Origin: Thermovorax subterraneus
GTDB taxonomy: Bacteria; Bacillota; Thermosediminibacteria; Thermosediminibacterales; Thermosediminibacteraceae
Assembly: GCA_021608145.1 (NCBI GenBank)
Contig: JAKIHM010000002.1
Location: 124,001-188,000 of the forward strand
Length of the DNA stretch: 64,000 nt
Direction: 5' to 3'
Shown here: piece by piece, positions 44,320 through 53,406 of the stretch
How positions within the stretch are numbered: position 1 is the stretch's first letter
How the letters are laid out: each line of letters starts with the position of its first letter
The notes under the pieces: generated by a model
Told to the model about the DNA's origin: nothing
The model's input: only the letters and a program-made list of their open reading frames with translations
The model's database searches: none
Translations under genes and position numbers: made by a program

Positions 44320-44324
44320 ATTCC

Positions 44325-44915
44325 TTACCCCCTTTCGATTTTCCGGTAAAGGAGTCTGAGAGCATAGTCGGCAACAACTGCAACTAGGGTGGAACAGGTG
44401 GTGGCAAAGAGAATGGCCCCCAGCACTTCCGATGGATTTTTGGAGCCTGCCGCAGCCCTTAGAGCTATTATCGTCGCTGGTATCAGCGTCACGCTGGATG
44501 TATTTATGGCAAGGAAGGTGCACATGGCCTCCGTTGCGGTATCGGGATTGGGATTTAGGGTTTGTAGTTCCTTCATAGCTTTAAGTCCGAAGGGCGTCGC
44601 CGCATTGCCGAATCCCATCATATTGGCGCTCAAGTTCATCAATATGCTCCCCATGGCCGGGTGACCTTTGGGTATGGAGGGGAAAAGCCACCTGAATAAA
44701 GGCGCGATAAACCTGCTGATACTATCTATAAGCCCTGATTCTTCCGCCACTTTTGCTATCCCAAGCCAAAAACCCACGACTCCCATGAGACTTATCGCCC
44801 TCTCAATGGCGGTTTTTGCAGCTTCCAGTGCAGCGGGAGTTATTGAATCCAGCTTTCCGTTCCAAGCGGCGGCTAAAATCCCTCCCAGTATCAAAAAAGC
44901 AAAAATCCAGTTCAC
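44325..44915 (-). CDS. spmA: Spore maturation protein A
   Basis: 196 residues, nucleoside-recognition (Gate) family membrane protein. Markers: AAALEAAKTAIERAISL-like start of the domain, MNLSANMMGFGNAATPFGLK and FLAINTSSVTLIPATI. GTG start with GAAGGGGG upstream. In Bacillus spmA-spmB follow dacB; here an L,D-transpeptidase precedes them by 15 bp. Confidence 0.95.
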   Translation of the reverse strand: MNWIFAFLILGGILAAAWNGKLDSITPAALEAAKTAIERAISLMGVVGFWLGIAKVAEESGLIDSISRFIAPLFRWLFPSIPKGHPAMGSILMNLSANMMGFGNAATPFGLKAMKELQTLNPNPDTATEAMCTFLAINTSSVTLIPATIIALRAAAGSKNPSEVLGAILFATTCSTLVAVVADYALRLLYRKIERG

Positions 44916-44930
44916 TTGAATCCCCCTTCT

Positions 44931-46241
44931 TCAATCGTGGATTACGACCATAGTTCCTTCCGGGATGTTTTCGTAAAACCATTTGGCGTCTTCATCTTTG
45001 AGCCTCACGCAGCCGTGGCTTGCGGGTATGCCGAGTTTTTCGTATTCCTCCTTTATGACGTTCCGGTCTTTGTCCCTAGGCATAGAATGAAAAAGGTAAT
45101 TATCCTTTATCCTGACCCAGTAAAAAGCCCCCTGCCCGAACCTTTCCGAAAAAAACCACACTCCCCTGTCCTTTACAGTAAAATACCCCAAAGGCGTTTC
45201 GGCTTCGGGCCCGGGCCTTCCTCCGGATGCCAGCATGGTCTTTACGATTTTCTTGCCCCTGTATACCACCACTTTCTGCAGGGGTTTTAAGCTAACTTCC
45301 ACCCACAGACTGTCCCCGAGGGGCTTTGCGGTAAATCTGAAACGGTAGGGCGCCGATTTTTGTCCGTCCACCGATGTACCCTCCACCGAAGCCTCGTAAG
45401 TTTCTCCCGGGAGAAAAACCGAATGGGGCTTAAATTCGGCTGTTTTCCCGCGGCAAATAACATCCCCGCTCATCCGGCTCACCTTAATTAAAACTTCCCG
45501 CATTTCCTGGTCAAAGTCGACCTTTAAAACTGTGTAGGGCATAACATCTGCCCTACCGTTTTCGGGGTAGGTAGATATCACCTTTGGAACTGGGGCAACC
45601 TCAAACCACCTAGAATAACCCGAAAAGATGCTTTCGCCGCTTTCAAATTTTACGAAGTACTTCTCCCCCGGCCATAGCGGCTTGCGAGGGAAGAGAAGCC
45701 ACCGGCTTTCATCCTTGAACAATTTGCCCGTCGCCGTGAGAATGTAGGAGGGCCTCAAATCAAAATCGAAGTCGGCCCGTAAGTATTTTGAAATTTCCTC
45801 TTCCTTTACCGGAGTGCTAAAGCTCAAAACCACGGGCCCCGAGCTTGCAATAGGCGACGAAACCTCAACCGGAAAAGGCCGTATTTTTACCCTGTAATAG
45901 ACCCTCACGCCCTTTAAAAGGCCCGGCACCGCGGTTTTTAAGGGTTCTATGCGAAGTATCGTTTTGAAACCTTTAGGGAGGCCCTTTTCAAGAACGCAGA
46001 TTTCCAAAGTCCTATCGTCCAACCAGCGAAAGGTTTTTACAAAATCCATCCCCGGCCTTTCGGACTCCAAGTGGATTTTATCTGCCGCATCCCGTTCTAT
46101 TACCGGGATATAAAAGTTAACTCTTATCCGCACAAGACCGGTATCATTAAGCTGTTCTATTACTATATTGTTGAAACTGGACACCGAAACCCATGCTGCA
46201 ATAACTAAAAGAATAATTAAAAGCAAGTACCTGCCCCTCAC
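44931..46241 (-). CDS. L,D-transpeptidase (YkuD) with Ig-like repeats
   Basis: The 436-residue protein has an N-terminal membrane anchor (LLLIILLVIAAWVSV) and one or more Ig-like/SbsA-type beta domains in the middle (VPKVISTYPENGRADVMPYT). The C-terminal YkuD catalytic domain has the motif IPASHGCVRLKD near residue 410. It would form 3-3 peptidoglycan cross-links or attach proteins outside the membrane. GTG start with AAAGGGGGTG upstream. Head of a probable operon with spmA-spmB, so a role in spore cortex is possible (inference). Confidence 0.92.
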   Translation of the reverse strand: MRGRYLLLIILLVIAAWVSVSSFNNIVIEQLNDTGLVRIRVNFYIPVIERDAADKIHLESERPGMDFVKTFRWLDDRTLEICVLEKGLPKGFKTILRIEPLKTAVPGLLKGVRVYYRVKIRPFPVEVSSPIASSGPVVLSFSTPVKEEEISKYLRADFDFDLRPSYILTATGKLFKDESRWLLFPRKPLWPGEKYFVKFESGESIFSGYSRWFEVAPVPKVISTYPENGRADVMPYTVLKVDFDQEMREVLIKVSRMSGDVICRGKTAEFKPHSVFLPGETYEASVEGTSVDGQKSAPYRFRFTAKPLGDSLWVEVSLKPLQKVVVYRGKKIVKTMLASGGRPGPEAETPLGYFTVKDRGVWFFSERFGQGAFYWVRIKDNYLFHSMPRDKDRNVIKEEYEKLGIPASHGCVRLKDEDAKWFYENIPEGTMVVIHD

Positions 46242-46298
46242 CGATTCACCCCCTTTAACTATTTCTATGACTTAGATAAAACAATTTTGACCAAAAAG

Positions 46299-46330
46299 AA
46301 AAAAGGGACGTCTTTTCAGACATCCCTTTT
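46299..46330 (-). terminator. Intrinsic terminator after the ABC operon
   Basis: AAAAGGGATGTCT-GAAA-AGACGTCCCTTTTTT on the minus strand, 30 bp after the permease stop codon. Confidence 0.85.
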
Positions 46331-46359
46331 ATACATTCAACAGTTTAACGCGAATTTAT

Positions 46360-47202
46360 TTATATGTCCCTTAATGTAAAGCTTCTTGAGGCCATATGGA
46401 GCATGAAGACCATGTAAGTCGCCGCATAAAGGAGCATGTAAAGGCTCGGTTCGGCACCGCCTCCCAGCAGATTATTTCGCAAAAAGTAAATGCCGTTTGA
46501 AGAAAACAACACGGAATTCATTTTCCTGTAAATGGCATCGGTGGGCATCAAAAGGCTAGCGATTATCCCCGCATTTATGAGCCCCGTAGCGCTGCGGCCC
46601 CCCAAAGATATCAAATAGCCTATCTGTTCCAGCCACCCTCCGATGAGCGCAAAGCCGTAAAGCATCACCGCCATGATGCCCGCGCCGAGCGTCGATATGC
46701 GGGCGCTGCCCCAAAGACATACCGAAAGGAGTATTAAGGGTATCCACAAAAATAAAAGGGCACCGTTGAAAACCTGAGAAAAACTAAAAACCACTCTTGC
46801 ACCTAGAGCCTTGTTCAAAAAAATAATGCCAAAAAATAAAAAGAGGGAGTAAAGGGAAACCATAAGCCCTATGCCGAAAAATTTCCCCAGCACCACTTCA
46901 TAGCGCTTTATCGGTTTTACCAAAACCGCCTGCATCACGCCGCTTTCCACGTCCGCCGAAAGAGCCCCCGCCGAGGAAATTACCACCAGAAAGGCAACTA
47001 TAAGGGAGGCAAAGTAAAGCCCTACAGTGATAAATTCAGAATAAATTGAAAGTAAAGCGGTGTTGACTCTCGGCAGGGCCTCGTAGGCTTCTTTAATCCC
47101 GAAACCGTAGAGGGTCAAATACACAAGCGTCAAAAGCAGCACGAAAAACAAAGCCTTTTTATGGAACATCTCCTTGAAGGTGTACTTAATCACCGTTATC
47201 AA
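46360..47202 (-). CDS. ABC transporter permease (ABC-2 type)
   Basis: 280 residues, six membrane helices, ABC-2 exporter type. The start TTG 47202 has GGGGAGG 8 nt upstream, and GTG 47211 would lie on that site. It overlaps the ATPase gene's end. Typical parts are KEMFHKKALFFVLLLTLVYL, the first helix, and VESGVMQAVLVKPIKRYEVV, the ABC-2 family signature after helix 2. It is the last gene of the sigma factor operon. Confidence 0.9.
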   Translation of the reverse strand: MITVIKYTFKEMFHKKALFFVLLLTLVYLTLYGFGIKEAYEALPRVNTALLSIYSEFITVGLYFASLIVAFLVVISSAGALSADVESGVMQAVLVKPIKRYEVVLGKFFGIGLMVSLYSLFLFFGIIFLNKALGARVVFSFSQVFNGALLFLWIPLILLSVCLWGSARISTLGAGIMAVMLYGFALIGGWLEQIGYLISLGGRSATGLINAGIIASLLMPTDAIYRKMNSVLFSSNGIYFLRNNLLGGGAEPSLYMLLYAATYMVFMLHMASRSFTLRDI

Positions 47203-48100
47203 GGGCTTCACCTCCCCTCACTAGATTTACAAAAAGCTCCTCCAAAGAAACGCCTTCCATTTTTAATTCGTAAAGGGGGGTCTCTGACTGCACTATGACC
47301 TTTGCTATCAGGGGTATGTCATCCCTTTTGGCCACTTTTATCGTGAGTATATCCTCCCGGAGCTTGACTTGTAGTGCAATCTTTTTCAACTCTTCTATTA
47401 GGCCCTCGGCGGGACTTCCTATTTTCGCCGTCAATGCGGAATTCTCAAAGAGTAAATCTTTCAGGTCCCCGCAGGCTATTATTCTGCCCCTGTTGATTAT
47501 TGCCACCCGGTCGCACACCATTTCCACTTCGCTCAGAAGATGGCTGTTCAGGAAGACGGTTTTGCCCTTCTTTTTCAGGTCCCTTATTATCTCGCGCACT
47601 TCTATCCTGCCGACGGGGTCTAAAGCCGAAGTGGGCTCATCCAAGAAAACCAGTTCCGGGTCGGCCAAAAGGGCTACTGCAAGTCCGAGCCTCTGCTGCA
47701 TCCCCTTGCTGTAGCCTGCCACCTTCTTTTTCTCGTGCCCGGAAAGTCCAACAAGTTCCAAAAGCTCCGAAATCCTTTTGGCAGGCCTTGGTATTTTGTA
47801 AAGCTCCGCATGGAAGCGCATAACTTCTAATCCTGTCATCCAATCGTGGTACCTGAAATTTTCCGGCAGGTATCCGATTTTGCCCATTGCTCTGATGTCC
47901 CCCAGGGGCCTTCCAAGCACGCGGGCACTCCCGCCGGTGGGGCGCAAGAGCCCCACCAGAGTTTTTACGAGAGTACTTTTACCGGCGCCGTTGGGGCCTA
48001 AAAACCCGAACACCTCGCCCTCTTTCACACTGAGATTGATGTCGACGCATCCGCCCTTTCCGTCGTACTGTTTTGTAAGGTTGAAAGTTTCTATTACCAT
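47186..48100 (-). CDS. ABC transporter ATP-binding protein
   Basis: The 304-residue protein carries Walker A FLGPNGAGKSTL (about 33-44), the Q-loop YLPENF and the signature YSKGMQQRLGLA. Walker B is LVFLDEPTSALDP, and NSHLL is the H-loop. A C-terminal extension of about 85 residues follows. This is the ABC-2 exporter class (antibiotic/peptide or lipid). ATG with GAGGTGAAG upstream, 4 bp after the anti-sigma gene. Confidence 0.95.
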   Translation of the reverse strand: MVIETFNLTKQYDGKGGCVDINLSVKEGEVFGFLGPNGAGKSTLVKTLVGLLRPTGGSARVLGRPLGDIRAMGKIGYLPENFRYHDWMTGLEVMRFHAELYKIPRPAKRISELLELVGLSGHEKKKVAGYSKGMQQRLGLAVALLADPELVFLDEPTSALDPVGRIEVREIIRDLKKKGKTVFLNSHLLSEVEMVCDRVAIINRGRIIACGDLKDLLFENSALTAKIGSPAEGLIEELKKIALQVKLREDILTIKVAKRDDIPLIAKVIVQSETPLYELKMEGVSLEELFVNLVRGGEALDNGD

Positions 48101-48104
48101 GTCT

Positions 48105-49220
48105 TCACCTCAAAGATTCGGCTATTTTAAGCATTTCTTCCAGCGGGAGGCTTCCATCGAGGGCGAATATCGTCTGATTGTCCGTCCATAATATTGCGTA
48201 ATTAAAGGCGTTATCCCCCCATCTATTTTTCACCAGGAGGGCTGGCTTTCCTTTTACGGTTATATCTTCGACTTCGGAATGCTCCGCATCGACGGGGATG
48301 GGTATGGTGGCCTGCCAGTTTTCGATTCCGGAAAGCTGCTGCCTTATGTTTTCCGGCAAAAGCGGAAGCTCTAGCATCGCTTCCCTTACGACGTTTAAAT
48401 CCACACCCTCGGGAACCTGGATTTCGGGAGCTCCCACCTGGGTTATGACGAAGGATTTAAAATTCGCCCTTTCCTCCTCACTTACAAAAGTTTGCCTCAC
48501 CGCTCCGGTTGTCCTTATCACGAAAGTCTTTCCATCCATTTCTTCTGGAAGGGTCTTTTCCCCACCAAAGGCCATAATAAGCTTGTTTATGCCCTCCACG
48601 TCGGGCGTAATTTCCAGCTTTTGGGGTTTTTCGACCCCGACGAAGGCAAGCTTGTATCCGTCAAGTTCGCCAAATGGCCTAAAATTGAAGTCCACTTTTT
48701 CCGCAGCCGATTCAACCTCTTCGGGCTTCACCTCTTCAAAGCCGCCTCCGGTGGACCTGAACTTTCCGAATTGCTCCAGGTCTATCTCTTTTATGCCGCC
48801 TTCGTTCAGCCTTTGTCTTATCTTTTCTATGTCTTCCGGCGTGATTTTTACCGCCTCGATCCTGGACATCCTAAAAACGCTTAGAAAATCCGCCACCGCA
48901 TCCCTTACGGGAGAAACCAGCACGGCCGAAAATAGGAGCAGCACCCCTGCAAAAGCGGCGACGGCCTTCCCGTACTTTTTAATCATATTTCCCGCTCCCT
49001 TCCTAATCATAAAGTATTTGTACCGCTTTTTTAGAAATTCCATCGAGGGATTAAAATCTATCGACAGCTTTTCTTTCGCAAATTCATCTAAATCTTTCAA
49101 TTCATACAGCACCTTTTTGCACTTTGCGCAAGTATCCAGGTGGTTTTTTACCATTTCCTTTTCCCTTTCGTCCAGTTCCCCGTCCAGATACGCCTGCAGT
49201 ATCCCATCGTCATAACACAC
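48105..49220 (-). CDS. Anti-sigma factor with zinc finger and extracytoplasmic domain
   Basis: 371 residues. The N-terminal anti-sigma zinc finger is HLDTCAKCKKVL (HxxxCxxC) at about 27-38. A single membrane helix follows (AVAAFAGVLLLFSAVLVSP, about 82-100). A long extracytoplasmic domain of about 260 residues follows, with FRPFGELDGYKLAFVGVEKP; a DUF4367-like C-terminal portion is likely. It should bind the adjacent sigma factor at the membrane and sense an envelope signal. GTG start, AGGAGG upstream, 3 bp after the sigma gene. Confidence 0.85.
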   Translation of the reverse strand: MCYDDGILQAYLDGELDEREKEMVKNHLDTCAKCKKVLYELKDLDEFAKEKLSIDFNPSMEFLKKRYKYFMIRKGAGNMIKKYGKAVAAFAGVLLLFSAVLVSPVRDAVADFLSVFRMSRIEAVKITPEDIEKIRQRLNEGGIKEIDLEQFGKFRSTGGGFEEVKPEEVESAAEKVDFNFRPFGELDGYKLAFVGVEKPQKLEITPDVEGINKLIMAFGGEKTLPEEMDGKTFVIRTTGAVRQTFVSEEERANFKSFVITQVGAPEIQVPEGVDLNVVREAMLELPLLPENIRQQLSGIENWQATIPIPVDAEHSEVEDITVKGKPALLVKNRWGDNAFNYAILWTDNQTIFALDGSLPLEEMLKIAESLR

Positions 49221-49223
49221 GGC

Positions 49224-49700
49224 TCACACCTCCTCTTTGAAATATTCTTTAAATTTACGGTGGGCCCGGGCTACTAGCGTGCCTATGGATGTTTTTTTAA
49301 CTCCGAGAACTTCTGCGATCTCTTCGTAACTGTAGCCCGAATGCTTCATGATGAGTATCATCCTATCCCTTTCGTCCATCTTTGCGAGCACCTGGCGCAC
49401 GTAAATCTGTTCCTCCCGAAGGTGAAAGGTTTCCGAATCCCTTCTCAAAAGCCAAAATTTAATCTCCCGCTTTTTCCTGTTATCTTCTCCCCTGAGGTAG
49501 TTGTAGGCCAAATTTTTTGCCACCCGGAAGAGCCATGCCCCCGCGCTTCCCTCCTTTCCTGGGGGATTTTGATAAAATTTTAAAAAAACTTCCTGTGCCA
49601 GGTCTTCTGCAAGAAAAGGATCGTTGAGCATATATAAAAGCTGCCGGTATACCTTTGCGTAGTAATTCGCGTATACCTCGCTGTACTCCAGAAAACCCAC
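49224..49700 (-). CDS. ECF-type RNA polymerase sigma factor
   Basis: 158 residues. Region 2 is LNDPFLAEDLAQEVFLKFYQ, and LFRVAKNLAYNYLR follows. Region 4 HTH is HSGYSYEEIAEVLGVKKTSI with GTLVARAHRKFKEY. The gene heads an operon with its anti-sigma factor and an ABC exporter. GTG 49700 has AAGGAA 9 nt upstream; a CTG at 49691 with AAAGGGGG 8 nt upstream is an alternative start (EYSEVYANYY). An extended reading frame reaches 49754 with no support. No ECF promoter was recognised with confidence. Confidence 0.88.
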   Translation of the reverse strand: MGFLEYSEVYANYYAKVYRQLLYMLNDPFLAEDLAQEVFLKFYQNPPGKEGSAGAWLFRVAKNLAYNYLRGEDNRKKREIKFWLLRRDSETFHLREEQIYVRQVLAKMDERDRMILIMKHSGYSYEEIAEVLGVKKTSIGTLVARAHRKFKEYFKEEV

Positions 49701-49752
49701 CCCCTTTGATTCCTTCCATACATAAAGACACAGTAAAAGGGCAAAACGTGAC

Positions 49753-49785
49753 AAAAAAAAACGCGGAAAAACCCGCGTTTTTTTG
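49753..49785 (-). terminator. Intrinsic terminator after alr
   Basis: AACGCGG-loop-CCGCGTT with a long T run on the minus strand and A-tract on the other side. It ends alr transcription just before the sigma operon. Confidence 0.9.
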
Positions 49786-50943
49786 TCATGCTAAAAATCC
49801 ATTTTCCCCAAGCCCTCCGACACTTTTCCTTTCCTCCTCGACGAGATAAATCTTTTCTACCCCTTTATAGTAAATGGGGTCGATATTTACGGTGACTTCA
49901 TCGCCGACTTTTGCTTTTACTCCGGTAAGGTCCACGGCGGTAAGCTGCATCCCTATCCTTCCCAGGACCTTAAGGGGCATGCCATTTATAAAAACCACGG
50001 GCTGCGGCCTTAAAAAGTCCTTTACGTCTTGATAAATGTTTCTAATCAAACCGGAAACGGAGTAGGTGTAATTTCGCCTTTGCACTTTCAAGCCCTCGTA
50101 GTATCCTACCGGTATAATCCCCACCAGCATATCTTTGGGCGCCCTATAAGTCCTTCCGTAGCCTATATACGAACCCCGCACAAGATGCCTTATCTCGAAT
50201 ATCTTTGCTTTCACGCAAGAAGCTTTTTCTAGTTCAACTGATCTATTTTTAAACATTGTGATTCCAAAAAGCGCTCCTCCTACTCGAACCATATCCATCC
50301 TGGCTTCGGGAAAATCCATAGCCGCAACGGAGCTTGCGGCGTGGCGCAGAGTTACGCTTATTCCAGCTTTTTTTAAGTTTCCAATCACTTTTTCGAAACA
50401 AGAAAGCTGCCTAAAGGTATAGTCGCTTTTTCTCGCAAATGCATCCGAAAAATGGGTGTAAGCCCCTTCATATACCAGATTGGTGTAATTTTTTAATTTA
50501 ACCAGTATCTCGTCTAAATTCTCCAAGCCGAAGCCAAAACGCCCCATACCTGTATCGAATTTAAGGTGGACCCTGCACAAAGTCCCTTTTTCATAAGCTG
50601 TTTTATTTAAAAGCTCCGCACTGTCAAGGTTATAGACTGTAGGGGTTATGTCGTATTCCATGAACTTCTCGCAGTCCTCCCGGCAGATAGGTGCCGTAAA
50701 GCAGAGTATCCTGCCTCTGACCCCAGCCCTCCTTAATTCAATCGCTTCTTTTAGAAATTCGACTCCGAACCACTCTGCCCCGGCCTGCTGCAGGGTAAGC
50801 GCTACCTCCTCCAGTCCATGCCCGTAGGCGTCCCCTTTAACGACCGCCATAACAGGTACTTTTACTTCCCGCCTTATCTTCTCGTAATTCCTCTTTATAG
50901 CGCTCAAGTTAACTTCCATGTACCTTATTTGAGCATCGAGCAA
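49786..50943 (-). CDS. alr: Alanine racemase
   Basis: PLP-dependent racemase making D-alanine for the cell wall. The 385-residue protein has the PLP lysine in VKVPVMAVVKGDAYGHG near residue 35. Later signatures are HLKFDTGMGRFGF, AASSVAAMDFPEARMDMVRV and SYIGYGRTYRAPKD. TTG 50943 is supported by GGAGGG 7 nt upstream; TTG 50958 would lie on that site. It follows a FemAB-type gene by 31 bp. Bacterial spores also use alanine racemase, so Alr may serve either. Confidence 0.95.
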   Translation of the reverse strand: MLDAQIRYMEVNLSAIKRNYEKIRREVKVPVMAVVKGDAYGHGLEEVALTLQQAGAEWFGVEFLKEAIELRRAGVRGRILCFTAPICREDCEKFMEYDITPTVYNLDSAELLNKTAYEKGTLCRVHLKFDTGMGRFGFGLENLDEILVKLKNYTNLVYEGAYTHFSDAFARKSDYTFRQLSCFEKVIGNLKKAGISVTLRHAASSVAAMDFPEARMDMVRVGGALFGITMFKNRSVELEKASCVKAKIFEIRHLVRGSYIGYGRTYRAPKDMLVGIIPVGYYEGLKVQRRNYTYSVSGLIRNIYQDVKDFLRPQPVVFINGMPLKVLGRIGMQLTAVDLTGVKAKVGDEVTVNIDPIYYKGVEKIYLVEEERKSVGGLGENGFLA

Positions 50944-50974
50944 AGAAAGACCCTCCAACCAATTTATCCGTCGC

Positions 50975-52045
50975 CTAAAGTTTCATCTTTGCTTTTTTCA
51001 AAACCAGGGTGAATTTTCTGCGTAAATCCCTGAAAACCGGCACTCCTTTTTGAAATATCGTGTACCATAAAGGACTGAATACGAGGTCGTATTCTCCTAC
51101 GAATTCCGTAAATTCTCCGCTGAATCCCTTTTTAAACCTGTAGAGCCCGTAAAGTGGATTTTCGGGATTTAAATCACCCGACACCCCCCGAAAGTCGTAA
51201 AGGGTGCACCCTCTTCCCTTGGCCAGCTTTATCATTTCCCACTGCAATAGGTGGTTGGGCATGACGTTTCGGTGCTCGTTGCTGCTCGCGCCGTAAAGGT
51301 ACCAGCACTTTTGTCCGAAGAAAAGGCAGATGATTCCCGCTATCACCTTCCCCTCGTATTCGGCGAGAGCAAGCTCCATAAATCCCTTCGGCTTTAGGCA
51401 GTCGTACATCCTTTCAAAGTATTCGAGGCTCCTTACCACGAAGCCGTCCCTGATTCCGGTGATTTCCATAATCCTGTGGAATTCCTTAAGGTCCTCCCGG
51501 TTTCCGAACCTCACCCTCACTCCTTTTTTTTGAGCCAGCCTTATGTTGTACCTGGTCTTATGGTGAAATCTCGCCAAAAGCTCGTCCAACGATGGAGTGA
51601 TATCAAGACGGAATACGAACCTGGGCTGAATTGCTTCAAAATTAAGAGCTTCCAGGTTTTGGATGAACCCCAGCTTTTTTAAATTATTTACCGCTTCCCA
51701 GTCTTTTATACTTATATCGGGATCAATTTTAAGCATTATCGCGCCGTATTTTTTCGCAAGTTTCTTAACGTTTTCCACAAGAAATTTCAACGTCTCAAAA
51801 TCACACATGTCGCAAACGGGCCCTCTGGGTGAATATATCATATATTTTCCGACCAGCGGAAGCGGCCTAAAAAGGAGCAACATCGATGCTGATATCTTTC
51901 CTTCATCTTCTACCATCACGTGCATCGACCGCCAACTTTCTTCCTTAACCTGAGCCCACTCCAGACTTTGCAGGATGTGTCCTTTCGGGTGATTTTGTAT
52001 AAAGTCAGTATATTGATTTTTATCGCCGTTGACAATAAATTTCAT
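50975..52045 (-). CDS. FemAB-like peptidoglycan bridge aminoacyltransferase
   Basis: 356 residues, GNAT-type double fold. Typical for the family are LEWAQVKEESW, PRGPVCDMCDFETLKFL, FHHKTRYNIRLAQKKGVRVR and LYDFRGVSGDLNPENPLYGL, which is the C-terminal peptide-binding signature. Members add amino acids from charged tRNA to lipid II or resemble FemX. ATG with AAGGGAG upstream. The pairing with alr supports a cell-wall role; the amino acid added cannot be predicted. Confidence 0.9.
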   Translation of the reverse strand: MKFIVNGDKNQYTDFIQNHPKGHILQSLEWAQVKEESWRSMHVMVEDEGKISASMLLLFRPLPLVGKYMIYSPRGPVCDMCDFETLKFLVENVKKLAKKYGAIMLKIDPDISIKDWEAVNNLKKLGFIQNLEALNFEAIQPRFVFRLDITPSLDELLARFHHKTRYNIRLAQKKGVRVRFGNREDLKEFHRIMEITGIRDGFVVRSLEYFERMYDCLKPKGFMELALAEYEGKVIAGIICLFFGQKCWYLYGASSNEHRNVMPNHLLQWEMIKLAKGRGCTLYDFRGVSGDLNPENPLYGLYRFKKGFSGEFTEFVGEYDLVFSPLWYTIFQKGVPVFRDLRRKFTLVLKKAKMKL

Positions 52046-52153
52046 CTATACAACTCCCTTGAAATTTATATTTTAGTGTAAATTGGAGTCTATCTATAAT
52101 TATCCTGCATATAAAGACAAGCGTCAATGATAAATTAAGGCAGGCACAAAATT

Positions 52154-52181
52154 AAAACCCGGCCTTTGATAACCGGGTTTT
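52154..52181 (-). terminator. Intrinsic terminator after ilvE
   Basis: AAAACCCGG-10 nt loop-CCGGGTTTT on the minus strand, 3 bp after the ilvE stop codon. Confidence 0.9.
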
Positions 52182-52184
52182 CAC

Positions 52185-53069
52185 TTAACATGAGGGGTAA
52201 ATTTCTTCGCCATCCACTTTTACCAGTTCTTTAAAAGCACCGAGCAGTAATTTTGTAACAGCACCTGGCTTTCCATCTCCTATTATCCTTCCGTCTACCT
52301 TAACTACCGGAATCACCTCTGCTGCAGTACCAGTCAAGAAGCACTCATCGGCTGTATAAAGCTCGTACCTTGTAAACAATTTTTCCTCGACCTTTATGTT
52401 GTTCTTCTGTGCCAGTTCAATTATGGCATTCCTCGTGACCCCAATGAGGATTCCAGCATAAGTCGGCGGTGTAATGAGCACACCGTCCTTAACTATGAAT
52501 ATATTATCCCCAGTACACTCAGCCACATAATCCTGGGTGTTCAGCATCACGGCTTCCATTACCCCGGCCTGGTTAGCCTCGATCTTCGCCATTATATTGT
52601 TCAAATAATTGAGGCTTTTCATCTGGGGATTTACCCCTTCCGGCACATTTCTCCGGGTTGCCGCCGTTATAATTTCAAGACCTTCTTCATACATCCTTTC
52701 AGGATAAAGCACTATCTTGTCCGCTATACACACTATAGTGGGTTCATGGCATTTTCTAGGGTCGAGTCCGAGGTCTCCTATTCCCCTTGATACTACTAAC
52801 CTAATATACGCATCTCTTAGCTCATTTTGCCTCAATGTCTCTTTTACTACTTCCTTCATTTCTTCCTTCGAAATGGGTATGTCAAGCATTATTGCCCTTG
52901 CCCCGCTGTATAACCTGTCAATATGCTGTTTTAGCCGGAATACCCTGCCATCATAGGCTCTAATGCCTTCAAACACACCATCCCCGTACAAAAATCCATG
53001 GTCGAATACGGAAATTTTTGCCTCCTCTTTAGGATAAAATTTGCCGTTGATATACACTTTGATGCCCAT
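52185..53069 (-). CDS. ilvE: Branched-chain amino acid aminotransferase
   Basis: Class IV PLP aminotransferase for Ile, Leu and Val. The 294-residue protein begins VYINGKFYPKEEAKISVFDH. The PLP lysine is in GVNPQMKSLNYLNNIMAKIE at about 153-172. AECTGDNIFIVKDG and LTGTAAEVIPVVKVDGR are typical of IlvE rather than D-amino-acid transaminase. ATG start, AAAGGGGG upstream. The T-box leader confirms amino-acid-dependent control. Confidence 0.92.
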   Translation of the reverse strand: MGIKVYINGKFYPKEEAKISVFDHGFLYGDGVFEGIRAYDGRVFRLKQHIDRLYSGARAIMLDIPISKEEMKEVVKETLRQNELRDAYIRLVVSRGIGDLGLDPRKCHEPTIVCIADKIVLYPERMYEEGLEIITAATRRNVPEGVNPQMKSLNYLNNIMAKIEANQAGVMEAVMLNTQDYVAECTGDNIFIVKDGVLITPPTYAGILIGVTRNAIIELAQKNNIKVEEKLFTRYELYTADECFLTGTAAEVIPVVKVDGRIIGDGKPGAVTKLLLGAFKELVKVDGEEIYPSC

Positions 53070-53084
53070 TACTCAAACCCCCTT

Positions 53085-53345
53085 TTTTTATATAAAAATT
53101 TACCCCCTCATCCCCAGACCTATATTTCCAGGGACGAGGGGGTTTTCCTCGCGGTACCACCCTGATTTGCCCAGTCAATGCGGGCCTTCTTTACTTTAAC
53201 GCTCATAGCGGCTCCGGACTACTCCATTCGCCCGGGCTGTTCGGGAACGACGGGGATAAACGGCTCGGTACCGGCTTTCACCTAACCCGGCTCTCTTTTA
53301 CCGCTGCCGATTTACCCCTTTTCCGTCATCACATTTTTCTTTATT
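53085..53345 (-). ncRNA. T-box riboswitch controlling ilvE
   Basis: The conserved T-box sequence AGGGTGGTACCGCG is at 53163-53150 (minus). It is followed by a terminator stem (CCCCCTCGTCCC / GGGGATGAGGGGG, 53144-53102) with AAATTTTTATA. Stem I is recognisable from GATGACGG, the AGAGAGCCGG element and GGTGAAAGCCGG. The specifier region includes TTTATCCCC; ATC (Ile) is my best guess for the specifier codon, which fits ilvE, but GTC (Val) in the neighbouring bases cannot be excluded. Uncharged tRNA should turn on readthrough into ilvE. Confidence 0.9.
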
Positions 53346-53353
53346 GGGTTTGT

Positions 53354-53386
53354 AAAAAAACAGCGGCTTTACTCTAACCTGCCGCT
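53354..53386 (-). terminator. Terminator-like hairpin in front of the T-box
   Basis: AGCGGC / GCCGCT stem with a 13-base loop and seven Ts directly after (minus). It lies between the promoter and the T-box stem I, so it would need readthrough or act as a first control step, or else it serves the upstream thioesterase gene. Confidence 0.6.
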
Positions 53387-53406
53387 TTGTTTTATTTTTA
53401 AATTTT

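Noticed and set aside
44320-44523. 68-codon N-terminal extension of SpmB
   Set aside because: It overlaps spmA and has a Cys/His-rich shadow composition. TTG 44319 has a ribosome-binding site and gives the normal length.
48298-49215. Long open frame (305 codons) on the plus strand opposite the anti-sigma gene
   Set aside because: Ser/Pro-rich shadow of the minus-strand gene, without ribosome-binding site or domain; the minus-strand frame has a zinc finger, a membrane helix and operon context.
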